Source of the DNA: CAYOUV01 sp964407265 | GTDB taxonomy: Bacteria; Chloroflexota; Anaerolineae; Anaerolineales; Villigracilaceae | Assembly (NCBI GenBank): GCA_964407265.1 | Contig: CAYOUV010000003.1 | Coordinates: 38,431-102,430, forward strand | DNA: 64,000 nt | Direction: 5' to 3' | Shown here: positions 1-7,162 of the stretch, piece by piece | Position numbering within the stretch: the first letter of the stretch is position 1 | How the letters are laid out: every line of letters starts with the position of its first letter | Position numbers and translations under genes: made by a program | The notes under the pieces: model-generated | Seen by the model: the letters and a program-made list of their open reading frames with translations, nothing else | What the model was told of the DNA's origin: nothing | Databases searched by the model: none

Positions 1-1
1 G

Positions 2-184
2 GCTGCAACCGCGCTGGGATTGTCGTCGGTTTGGGTCGGCGCTTTTGATGAGCTAAAAGTAAGTCAAATCATCGGTTCGCCCGGTGGTCAGATTCCTGTG
101 GCCATACTTCCGGTTGGGGAGGCGGCCGAGACTCCGCGCGTTCGACCCCGGCGCAGCCTGGATGACTTAGTTCACTTAATATAA
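2..184 (+). CDS. Nitroreductase (SagB-type) C-terminal fragment
   Basis: This is the 3' end of a gene that begins before the window. Sixty residues are readable, ending at TAA 182-184. The pattern LGLSSVWVGAFDE, then a variable loop, then IPVAILPVGEAAETP and a basic tail matches the C-terminus of FMN-dependent nitroreductase/SagB-type dehydrogenases, where it closes the flavin pocket and the dimer. The next gene starts 17 bases later on the same strand, so the two are probably co-transcribed. The substrate cannot be told from this fragment. Confidence 0.65.
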   Translation, partial: AATALGLSSVWVGAFDELKVSQIIGSPGGQIPVAILPVGEAAETPRVRPRRSLDDLVHLI

Positions 185-201
185 ATAAGGAGATGGAAAT
201 T

Positions 202-1440
202 ATGTTGGATGCCATCTTGACAGATGGGCAGCGTGGTTTGCGGGATGAATCCCGAAAGTTCGCGCGTGAGGAAGTGCCTCGTCAATTATTGCTTGATATG
301 GATGCCGATCGGGTGCATTATCCGCGCGAATACATCCAGAATCTTGCCGCGCACCATTTGCTCGGCCTGCGTTTTTCGGAAGAGTGGGGCGGGCGGGACC
401 TGGATTGGGCGCACGAAATTTTGGCACTGGAGCAGATCGGCGTTCTGGGATCCAGCCTGGCCTGCCTGTATTCACTACCAACGATTGTCGGTGAGGCCAT
501 CCATGTTTTTGGCACTCGGGATCAAAAGGAACGATATCTGAAGCCGGTGCTGGCAGGCAAGATGACTGTTGCTGAAGCATTGACCGAACCGCGCGGTGGA
601 TCGGATTTTTTCGGCGCTACGACCACGGCGAAACGGAAGGGGGATTTCTACGTCCTGAATGGTCAAAAACGTTTTATTGTCGGCGCAGAAGGCGCGGACC
701 TTTTCATGGTTTATGCGCGGACTGACGCGGAAGCACCGGGACAAAAGGCCATCAGCGCATTCCTGGTCGAGCGCAGTGAAAATTTGGAAGTGCAGCACGT
801 CTATGGCCTGATGGGGACGCGTGGAGGCGGAACCGGTCGGGTTTATTTTCGCGATGTACGTGTGCCTGCTGAAAACCTGATTGGCCGTGAGAACGGCGCG
901 CTGGAGATTTTTAACCAGATGATGATCCCCGAGCGCATGACCAGTGCGGCAGGGGCCTTGGGTCTGGCACGCGCTGCGCTTGAGATCGCGGCGCGATACG
1001 CGGACAGGCGGAAAGCCTTTGGGCAAAAAATCCGCGAATTCGAAGGTGTAAATTTTAAGATTGCTGAAAGCCTGACGCGTTTGGATGCAGCCCGCGCCCT
1101 GGTTTACCAGACGGCGCACATCATCGATACAATCGGCAATTCGGGCTATGTTCGGCGTATGGTATCAGAGTCAAAGAAGTATGCCACTGAAACAGCCTGG
1201 GAGGTGGTCAACGCCGCCATGCAGGTTATGGGCGGGATCGGATATACCAATGTCTACCCCGTTGAACGTCTGCTGCGGGATGCGCGCTTGATGATGATCT
1301 GGACAGGTACAAACGAGATCATGAACCTGATCATCCAACACGAATATTACCGGGAATTGCTTGCAACGCCTTCATTTGTCCGCGATGTGGAAGCCGATGC
1401 GTTAAATGCTGAAGCAGATGGGGAAAAGGTCTACGAATAA
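202..1440 (+). CDS. Acyl-CoA dehydrogenase
   Basis: FAD-dependent alpha,beta-dehydrogenation of an acyl-CoA, with electrons passed to an electron-transfer flavoprotein. All three family regions are present: the N-terminal helical domain, the middle beta domain with TEPRGGSD, and the C-terminal helical domain with YADRRKAFGQKI and GTNEIM. The usual medium-chain catalytic Glu before GTxxI is Thr here (IWTGTNEI). A Glu in IPERM (about residue 244) lies where isovaleryl-CoA and long-chain enzymes keep their base, so this subgroup is more likely. An in-frame ATG at 193 directly abuts AAGGAG (187-192), whereas ATG 202 has 9-base spacing and is preferred. A strong terminator follows. Confidence 0.9.
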   Translation: MLDAILTDGQRGLRDESRKFAREEVPRQLLLDMDADRVHYPREYIQNLAAHHLLGLRFSEEWGGRDLDWAHEILALEQIGVLGSSLACLYSLPTIVGEAIHVFGTRDQKERYLKPVLAGKMTVAEALTEPRGGSDFFGATTTAKRKGDFYVLNGQKRFIVGAEGADLFMVYARTDAEAPGQKAISAFLVERSENLEVQHVYGLMGTRGGGTGRVYFRDVRVPAENLIGRENGALEIFNQMMIPERMTSAAGALGLARAALEIAARYADRRKAFGQKIREFEGVNFKIAESLTRLDAARALVYQTAHIIDTIGNSGYVRRMVSESKKYATETAWEVVNAAMQVMGGIGYTNVYPVERLLRDARLMMIWTGTNEIMNLIIQHEYYRELLATPSFVRDVEADALNAEADGEKVYE

Positions 1441-1470
1441 GTTGAAGGCCAGGAATTGGAAATGAAAGGA

Positions 1471-1504
1471 AAAACGGCTGGGCTAAAAAAGCCCAGCCGT
1501 TTTT
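1471..1504 (+). terminator. Rho-independent terminator after acyl-CoA dehydrogenase
   Basis: A 13-bp perfect stem (1471-1483 with 1491-1503) with a 7-base loop. It has A-rich and T-rich outer ends and so could act on both strands, ending the acyl-CoA dehydrogenase transcript on plus and any transcript leaving the ABC-F gene on minus. Confidence 0.85.
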
Positions 1505-1512
1505 GCGAAAGA

Positions 1513-1740
1513 TTATCCAGATATTGAGATGGGAGTGGACTTCTTGGTGATCAGCCGGTAGGCCGAGCGGAGCGCTTCGAAACCACCGACTACGATCGCG
1601 ATGATCAGGGCGAATTTCGCCATCTGGGTCATCAGCAAGACCAGCATGTTTGCGGTCGGCGCTTCTAGCGGACCGCCAGCCAGGGTCTCGGCTGTAAAGG
1701 CCCCCTGCAGATGGGCAAAGGCGATTCCGACGCTTACAAC
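1513..1740 (-). other. Open frame for a small membrane protein, start unclear
   Basis: A 75-codon open frame follows the ABC-F gene on the same strand and ends at 1513. Its protein-like composition includes one hydrophobic stretch (FALIIAIVVGGFEALRSAYR). No ATG with a ribosome site is visible. The only upstream ATG in frame (about 1645) gives 44 residues, and the open frame runs back into the ABC-F coding end in another frame. It may be a real short gene with a non-standard start, the remnant of a longer one, or chance. Function is not recognised. Confidence 0.3.
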
Positions 1741-3377
1741 GCGTAACGATAATGGAGTGTTTGCTGCTCCACCAACCAGATATCGCTGGCGAAGCGTTCG
1801 ATGAAATAGCGGTCGTGGACAACCGCCAGCACCGTTCCCTCGAAATTCTCCAGGGCTTGCTCGAAGCGTGCCCGCGAGGGGATGTCCAGGTGGTTGAGGG
1901 GTTCGTCGAGCAGCAGGAAGGTGCAGCCTCGCGAAACCAAAAGCGCCAACTGCAAACGGGCACGCTCCCCGAAGGATAAATCCCCGCTTGGGCGCAGGGG
2001 GTCATCGCCGCTGAACAGGAAATAATGCAAGAAATTCCGGGCCTCGGTCTGGTTGAAAGACGAAACACGCTGCACCATTTCCAGCGCGGAACGGTCCGGA
2101 TCGAGCGTCTCCTGTTCCTGGGTCATGTAGCCGAGGCTGACGCTCGCTCCCAGGCGGACGTTCCCGGCCAGCGGCGCCAGTTGCCCGGCAATGGTACGCA
2201 GCAGGGTGGTCTTGCCGCAGCCATTAGGCCCGGTCAGGGCGATACGCTGGCCCGCCCGAATGTAGAAATCCAACCCACTCAACAGTGGTTGGTGCGCGAG
2301 ATAGCCGACCGAAAGGTCCTGGGCGATGACCACATCTTTGCCCAGGTTGCCCGGCGTTTCGAATTCGAGTTTCATCTGCCATGAAGGCCGCGGTTTCTCA
2401 ATATGCTCTTCGGTCAGGATCTGTTCGATACGCTTTTCGATGTGTTTGGCACGTCCCGCCACATTCTTGGTGGCGCGGTTGCCGAAGAATCCGACCGAGA
2501 AACCGTCAGTATTGGATGGATCGGCTTTACCACCTTTTTTCATCCTGGTCAGGCCGCGGATGTGAGCAGCTGCTGCCCGCAACTGGGCCAGCTGGTTTTG
2601 CTGGTCCTGGTAGGACTGTAATTGCTTTTCCCCATCGACCAATTTTTGCTCGACGTAGGCGCTGTAATTCCCATCATATTGCTGCAGTGAATGTGTAACC
2701 GGATCGAGTTCCAAAACGCGCGTAACGGTATTGTCCAGGAAGGCGCGATCATGCGAAATGACCAGTACCGCCCCCTTGAAACGCGACAGCCAGCCTTCGA
2801 GCCAGGCCAGCATCTCGAGGTCGAGGTGGTTGGTCGGTTCGTCCAGCAGGAGCAAGTGTGGTTCATCCAGCAGGATGCGCGCCAGCATCAAGCGCGTCTT
2901 CTGTCCGCCGGAAAGTTGCTGGATCAGGGTGCGCGGATCGAATTCAGCCAGACCCAATGCTGCCAGCACTTTTACCGGCTGGAGGCTGCTGGTTGACAGT
3001 AGTTGTAGGGCCTGGTCATAGCGCGTCTGCAGCTTGGAGTCATCGGGAGCGGAGGCGAGCGCTGTTGCCAGCCTGGCAACGCGCGTTTCAAGTTCTTCGG
3101 TCGATACGAAAGCCGACCCGAGCGCGGATTGAATCGTCTGCCCGGGTTCAAGATCCAGGCCCTGTGCCAGATACCCAATTCGTAGATCGGGATAGGTGTG
3201 CACAACCACCCCTTTGTCAGGCTGTTCCTCACCGACCAGGATGCGTAAAAGGGTGGTCTTGCCGCAGCCATTTGGGCCGATCAAACCGACCCGATCACCG
3301 GTACTGAGACTGAAGGATATATTGTTTAGAATTGGATTGATGCCATAAGATTTAGAGAGATGATGTGCGGAAAGCAT
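1734..3377 (-). CDS. ABC-F family ATPase (possible ribosome protection protein)
   Basis: A soluble tandem ABC ATPase of about 547 residues without membrane segments. It has two Walker A motifs (GPNGCGKTTLL), two signatures (LSGGQKTRLMLAR and LSFGERARLQLA) and two Walker B/Glu motifs (LLLLDEPTNHLD and FLLLDEPLNHLD), separated by a charged helical linker. ABC-F proteins bind the ribosomal E site. Some displace antibiotics, others act in translation quality control. ATG 3377 lies 5 bases after AGGAG, while a GTG at 3383 is inside that site and was rejected. The upstream leader peptide and terminator/antiterminator (3402-3489) are typical of drug-inducible ABC-F genes and favour a protective role, but the sequence alone does not prove resistance. 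Confidence 0.9.
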   Translation of the reverse strand: MLSAHHLSKSYGINPILNNISFSLSTGDRVGLIGPNGCGKTTLLRILVGEEQPDKGVVVHTYPDLRIGYLAQGLDLEPGQTIQSALGSAFVSTEELETRVARLATALASAPDDSKLQTRYDQALQLLSTSSLQPVKVLAALGLAEFDPRTLIQQLSGGQKTRLMLARILLDEPHLLLLDEPTNHLDLEMLAWLEGWLSRFKGAVLVISHDRAFLDNTVTRVLELDPVTHSLQQYDGNYSAYVEQKLVDGEKQLQSYQDQQNQLAQLRAAAAHIRGLTRMKKGGKADPSNTDGFSVGFFGNRATKNVAGRAKHIEKRIEQILTEEHIEKPRPSWQMKLEFETPGNLGKDVVIAQDLSVGYLAHQPLLSGLDFYIRAGQRIALTGPNGCGKTTLLRTIAGQLAPLAGNVRLGASVSLGYMTQEQETLDPDRSALEMVQRVSSFNQTEARNFLHYFLFSGDDPLRPSGDLSFGERARLQLALLVSRGCTFLLLDEPLNHLDIPSRARFEQALENFEGTVLAVVHDRYFIERFASDIWLVEQQTLHYRYAL

Positions 3378-3401
3378 AAGCACTCCTGTAGCAATTAAAC
3401 G

Positions 3402-3444
3402 AAAACCGGGGGCTGACGCCCCCGGCTGGAATCAACACAGCGGG
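3402..3444 (-). promoter_or_regulatory. Transcription attenuator upstream of the ABC-F gene
   Basis: Read on minus, an 8-bp GC stem (3406-3413 with 3418-3425, 4-base loop) is followed by TTTTCGTTT and forms an intrinsic terminator 25 bases before the ABC-F start. A competing pairing joins CCCGCTG (3438-3444) with CAGCCGGG (3421-3428). It uses bases of the terminator arm, so the two structures exclude each other. With the short leader ORF just upstream, this is the layout of a ribosome-mediated attenuator in which a stalled ribosome frees the antiterminator. Confidence 0.65.
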
Positions 3445-3471
3445 TCGTACCCCGAAAAAAGTCTCAAATGG

Positions 3472-3489
3472 CTACAGGTTGTCGGTCAT
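3472..3489 (-). CDS. Five-codon leader peptide MTDNL
   Basis: ATG 3489, four further codons and TAG 3474-3472. AGGAG (3502-3498) lies 8 bases upstream, an ideal ribosome site for such a tiny ORF. It sits between the -10 box at 3522-3527 and the attenuator at 3402-3444. Stalling of a ribosome here by an antibiotic would plausibly choose the antiterminator fold. The function is inferred from position and known ABC-F leaders, not from the peptide itself. Confidence 0.5.
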   Translation of the reverse strand: MTDNL

Positions 3490-3521
3490 TCCTTACTCTC
3501 CTACTAATTACGGACGGCGGG

Positions 3522-3527
3522 ATTATA
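3522..3527 (-). promoter_or_regulatory. -10 box (TATAAT) for the ABC-F leader transcript
   Basis: A perfect TATAAT on minus, preceded by TTATGT, in the short gap between the Mut7-C stop and the leader peptide. The predicted start is near 3515, giving about 13 bases before the leader ribosome site. No clear TTGACA lies at the usual distance, because that region overlaps the Mut7-C stop. Confidence 0.5.
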
Positions 3528-3539
3528 ACATAATTTGGA

Positions 3540-4256
3540 TTACGCCTCACCGTTCACGGTAATTGTCCGAATCAATCGAAGCATACGCTCGTAATGCGAA
3601 CCCTGCCAGTAGACCTGGTCGCAATCTTGGCAGATGGCGAAATCGTTGAAGTATTTCCTGGTCAGCGGTTCGAGGCGCGCCAGCACGTCCCGTTTATCGA
3701 CCGGTTCCAATAGTCCGTTGCAGCGTATGCAGCGGCGAAAAGGCTGGATCCTTTCGGCCAGGTCGTAGCGGCGCACGACCTCACGTAATTGCTCCAGCGG
3801 ATCCAGCGAGCGCGGACTGTAGCCGAAGCGCAGGATTTTACGCATTAGCAAATGCCGGTCGCGGCTGAGCAGGATGCGATTATCGCCCGCGGCGAAATGC
3901 GCCAGCTGTTCGTCGTCGTAATCGTTGCGATACAGGCAGTCGAAGCCCAGCATGCGCAGATGGGCTGCCAGGCGGCCGAGGTGGCTGTCCAGCAGGAAGC
4001 ACGGTGGATCGAATGGGCAGCCGGGGAGGTTTGGCCAGACCTCGACTTGATCTCCGTCCTGCGTGATATATCCCAGATCGCTCTGCTGGCCGTTGACCTG
4101 GATCCGGCCGACTTCGGTGTGCGGCACGCCAAGCGCTTCGATCAAGTGCTTGACCGATTGCCGGCCTTTGAAGGCCACCTGGAGCGGTTCTCCGCGCGCT
4201 TCGCGCGAAAGGAAGAAATCCAATCCCTGATGAAAGTTATAGATCGCCTGGCTCAT
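3540..4256 (-). CDS. Mut7-C RNase domain protein with ubiquitin-like N-terminus
   Basis: 238 residues. Positions about 1-85 fit the ubiquitin-like ub-Mut7-C fold (ending GDQVEVWP). Positions about 90-165 match the PIN-like Mut7-C nuclease core, with acidic residues in LLDSHLG and LLSRDR. The C-terminal part is a zinc ribbon with CIRC and CQDC pairs. The family is predicted to be a PIN-type RNase, but its substrate is unknown. The ATG lies downstream of a hairpin at 4306-4348, so the gene probably has its own promoter. It runs in the same direction as the ABC-F unit. Confidence 0.8.
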   Translation of the reverse strand: MSQAIYNFHQGLDFFLSREARGEPLQVAFKGRQSVKHLIEALGVPHTEVGRIQVNGQQSDLGYITQDGDQVEVWPNLPGCPFDPPCFLLDSHLGRLAAHLRMLGFDCLYRNDYDDEQLAHFAAGDNRILLSRDRHLLMRKILRFGYSPRSLDPLEQLREVVRRYDLAERIQPFRRCIRCNGLLEPVDKRDVLARLEPLTRKYFNDFAICQDCDQVYWQGSHYERMLRLIRTITVNGEA

Positions 4257-4305
4257 GCTGCGCTTATTGATAGTGTAGCCTCTGCCAGGGGGCGAGTCAA
4301 CTTAA

Positions 4306-4348
4306 ATCAAAAACGTGAGGCTTTGTGTACTGACCCCACGTTTTTGAT
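4306..4348 (-). terminator. Hairpin downstream of the catabolic cluster
   Basis: A 12-bp perfect stem (4306-4317 with 4337-4348) with a 19-base loop and A/T-rich outer ends, lying just after the stop of the saccharopine dehydrogenase-like gene at 4357. It is probably the terminator of the long minus-strand cluster. Confidence 0.6.
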
Positions 4349-4356
4349 GTATGTCG

Positions 4357-5526
4357 TCACACTTTGTGGGTCACGCTGACCTGGGTGACGATGTCGTATG
4401 CTTCCAGTTCCTTGAAGAAACCCTCCGGATCGAGCACGGCCTCGGGCGGGTGTACGCCGGGTGCGACTCGCTTTTCCGCCAACCAGATCGCTGCTAACGC
4501 CGGTGCGACGCCGGTCGGCAGCGCGCCTTTGACGGTCAATGTACCCAGGCGGTAGATCATGGATTTGCCGCCTTTGGTACCCTTGACTTCGGTGGTGATC
4601 TCCTTGGCCCAGTCCGGGGGTTTCCGGGTGGGCGGGGCCAGGAAATCGGTCAGGGGTGGGACAAAATTACCCATCATGGCTACCATGAATTCGCGCGGCG
4701 TGACTTTGGTTCCTCCCACCTCGACCGGCTCGCGACCGGCAAAGCCGAATTCAGCCAGCACGTTGACCTTTTCAACTGTTTCCTTGGCCATACCCCAGTA
4801 ATTGATCTTGAAGAAGCACTCTTTGACGCCCTTGTCCTTGAAGGTCAGCGGGATGGTGGCGACCTCGGAATGCAGGGAATAATGCATTGGGAGCAAGCCG
4901 ACGGGCTGGGTAAACCAGTAGTCCTCAAAGCCGGTCAGCGGCTTTTGCGGGACGAATTCCCCGTTCAAGTAGACCATCGGTTCGAGAGTCAGCTCGTCCA
5001 GGATGGTCGGGACAGCGTAAGTGAAGCGCATGTCGTCCGGGGCGGGCGGCTTTATGCCGTCGTAAATGCGAATGTATTCGATCGTGTCGAGCCGGTCGGC
5101 GGCGTAGCGCGACTGGATATTGGGGATGCCGGGAGCTGAACCCATGCCCAGCACCGCGCTGATGCCCTTTTCGGCAAAGCGGTCGTTCAATTCCAACTGC
5201 TTGAAAGTTGTGTGGAACAGCCCGCCCATATCGGTGTACGAGACGCCCGCCTCGATGCAAGCTTCCATGATCTGCAGGTTAGTGTAGTAGACAGTAGCGT
5301 TCAGGCAGGAGTCGGCGCCCTTGAGTACCGCCACCAAACGCGCGTGGTCATTGACATCCACCTGCTCGATCTTGACTTTGGGGCTCTTAAGATAGTCAGC
5401 AACGATCTTGGCGTTTTCGGGGTTGAAGTCAGCGATGACTACCTCGTCCACGCGCTTGTCCCCGGCCAGGGCTTGCACGGCGATGCAGCCCATCTTTCCT
5501 GCCCCACCTACCACGACGATTTTCAT
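4357..5526 (-). CDS. Saccharopine dehydrogenase-like NAD(P) oxidoreductase
   Basis: 389 residues with an N-terminal Rossmann motif (VVVGGAGKMG) and the middle and C-terminal layout of the saccharopine dehydrogenase/lysine 6-dehydrogenase family (GVSYTDMGG, GMGSAPGIPN). Members oxidise amino acids at a carbon-nitrogen bond with NAD(P). AAGGAG lies 7 bases before ATG 5526. It is the last gene of a minus-strand run of polyamine and aldehyde genes, so a substrate such as lysine or another diamine-derived amino acid is plausible. A terminator-like hairpin before it (5552-5583) may lower its expression relative to the genes upstream. Confidence 0.8.
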   Translation of the reverse strand: MKIVVVGGAGKMGCIAVQALAGDKRVDEVVIADFNPENAKIVADYLKSPKVKIEQVDVNDHARLVAVLKGADSCLNATVYYTNLQIMEACIEAGVSYTDMGGLFHTTFKQLELNDRFAEKGISAVLGMGSAPGIPNIQSRYAADRLDTIEYIRIYDGIKPPAPDDMRFTYAVPTILDELTLEPMVYLNGEFVPQKPLTGFEDYWFTQPVGLLPMHYSLHSEVATIPLTFKDKGVKECFFKINYWGMAKETVEKVNVLAEFGFAGREPVEVGGTKVTPREFMVAMMGNFVPPLTDFLAPPTRKPPDWAKEITTEVKGTKGGKSMIYRLGTLTVKGALPTGVAPALAAIWLAEKRVAPGVHPPEAVLDPEGFFKELEAYDIVTQVSVTHKV

Positions 5527-5551
5527 GTTGCTCTCCTTGGTAAAAAATATA

Positions 5552-5583
5552 ACGGAGAAGAGTTGCGGCCTCTTTATCTCCGT
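5552..5583 (-). terminator. Intercistronic terminator-like hairpin
   Basis: On minus, an ACGGAGA...AAGAG / CTCTTCTCCGT stem with a small bulge is followed by TATATTTTTT. It starts 4 bases after the aldehyde dehydrogenase stop and ends before the next ribosome site, so it is likely a partial terminator inside the cluster. A hairpin of related sequence occurs at 7100-7140. Confidence 0.55.
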
Positions 5584-5586
5584 AAA

Positions 5587-7041
5587 TTATTCAATCGGAA
5601 ACCACCAGGGTTTCATGCGCGCTTCGACTTCCCAGTGGACGTGCTTGGTTTCCTGGAAGTCCTCCAGTCCCTCGTGTCCCAATTCACGGCCCAGCCCGGA
5701 ACGTTTGAACCCGCCGAACGGACCGGCGACGTTATCGACCAGCGGATCGTTGACCCACACGTTGCCGGCTTCGATCTCATCCATGTACTTGCGCACCTTG
5801 CGCGCATCGTTGGTGAAAAGGGTCGCGCCCAGCCCGTAGGGTGACTGGTTCGAACGCTGCAAGGCCTCATCGAAATCCTTAACCGACACGACGGGCAGCA
5901 CCGGTCCGAAAGTTTCGTCGCGCATGACCGCCATTTCCTCCGTGACGTCTGTCAGCACGGTCGGTTCGTAGTAATAACCCTTGGGTTTGTCGGGCGGAAT
6001 GCGTCCCCCGGTGAGGAGTTTTGCCCCGGCCTGTACCGCGGCTTGAACCTGCTGGTCAACCGCAGCGCGTTCGGACGGCCGGATCATGGGCGTGACCTCG
6101 CTTTCAGGGTCGATTCCGGGACCGACCACCAGCTTTTGGGTCACCGCGACAACTTGTTCGAGGAATGGTTGGTAAACCTGCTTTTCGACGTATACGCGTT
6201 CGACCGAGGTGCAGACCTGCCCGGCGTTCAGGAATCCGCCCCAAACCGCGGCCCGCGCGGCGGCCGCTAGATCGGCATCAGCGCAGACGATCAGGGGGTC
6301 CTTGCCGCCCAACTCCAGGTGCAGGTGCTTGATCTCCTCGGCTGCCTGGCGCATGATGTGCTGCCCGACCTCGGTGCTGCCGGTGAAGGCTACCATGTGC
6401 ACGTCTGGGTGGGTGACCAGGAAATCGCCAACGCTGCTGCCCGAGCCGGTGACGAGATTGATCACGCCGGGGGGCAGGTGGTCGAAGATTTTCTCGAAAC
6501 CGAGCGTGGTCCAGGGAGTATAGGAAGCGGGCTTGACGACCACGGTATTGCCAGCCGCCAGGGCTGGGGCCAGCTTCCAGGCCAGCAGCAGCAGCGGGTA
6601 GTTCCAGGGGACGATCGCCGCCACCACCCCGAGCGGGACTTTGAGCACCAGCGAAAGCTGCCCATCCTCGGGCGAGGGAATGACCCGACCGCGCGAATCG
6701 CGTGAGAGCTCGGCGTAGTAATCGAAACATTGCGCCGACCACTCGACGTAGCCGCGGTTTTTATAGATGGTGCGACCGGTTTCTTGGGTTAATTCTGTGG
6801 CAATGACCTCCAGGTTTTCGCGTAGCCTGCGGGCCACCTCGTGCAGCATGGCGGTTCGTTCAGGGGCCGGGACCTTGCGCCAGGTCTTGAAGGCTTTTTT
6901 GGCAGCCTGGACCGCGCGTTCAGCGTCGGCGATGTCACCCCAAGCCACCTCTCCAAATGCTTCTTCGGTGGCCGGGTCGATCACCGGGTGCGTGCCGCCG
7001 CTGCTGCCTGTGGCTTGGTTGTTGATCCAAAGTTTGCGCAT
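5587..7041 (-). CDS. NAD(P)-dependent aldehyde dehydrogenase
   Basis: 484 residues from ATG 7041, which has GAGGTGA 4 bases upstream. An earlier in-frame start at 7080 gives an untypical extension and no ribosome site. Family motifs are IVPWNYPLLL, the glutamate motif LELGGKD and the catalytic cysteine in NAGQVCTS, and the C-terminus GGFKRSGLGRELG fits betaine/aminobutyraldehyde dehydrogenases. It is expected to oxidise an aldehyde released from an amine to its acid. It is closely similar in architecture to the second enzyme at 14747-16201. Two AOR genes and two aminotransferase genes lie between them, suggesting parallel aldehyde routes. Confidence 0.9.
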   Translation of the reverse strand: MRKLWINNQATGSSGGTHPVIDPATEEAFGEVAWGDIADAERAVQAAKKAFKTWRKVPAPERTAMLHEVARRLRENLEVIATELTQETGRTIYKNRGYVEWSAQCFDYYAELSRDSRGRVIPSPEDGQLSLVLKVPLGVVAAIVPWNYPLLLLAWKLAPALAAGNTVVVKPASYTPWTTLGFEKIFDHLPPGVINLVTGSGSSVGDFLVTHPDVHMVAFTGSTEVGQHIMRQAAEEIKHLHLELGGKDPLIVCADADLAAAARAAVWGGFLNAGQVCTSVERVYVEKQVYQPFLEQVVAVTQKLVVGPGIDPESEVTPMIRPSERAAVDQQVQAAVQAGAKLLTGGRIPPDKPKGYYYEPTVLTDVTEEMAVMRDETFGPVLPVVSVKDFDEALQRSNQSPYGLGATLFTNDARKVRKYMDEIEAGNVWVNDPLVDNVAGPFGGFKRSGLGRELGHEGLEDFQETKHVHWEVEARMKPWWFPIE

Positions 7042-7099
7042 ACTCACCTCGAATGTTAGCCTCTGCGAGACTGCATTCACAGAGTCCGTTTTCGTAATT

Positions 7100-7140
7100 C
7101 ACGGAGAAAGTATTTGCGGTTTTTGCCAACTTTCTCCGTG
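7100..7140 (-). terminator. Intercistronic hairpin after the first AOR gene
   Basis: A 12-bp perfect stem (7100-7111 with 7129-7140) in the 121-base gap between the AOR gene and the aldehyde dehydrogenase gene. There is no U-run on minus, so it may protect mRNA ends or pause polymerase. It shares CGGAGAA and TTGCGG with the hairpin at 5552-5583. Confidence 0.4.
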
Positions 7141-7162
7141 CGCTTTGTGTCTGAATGGTTGT

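Noticed and set aside
475..1119. 214-residue minus-strand open frame inside the acyl-CoA dehydrogenase gene
   Set aside because: Opposite-strand shadow of a well-supported gene with all family motifs.
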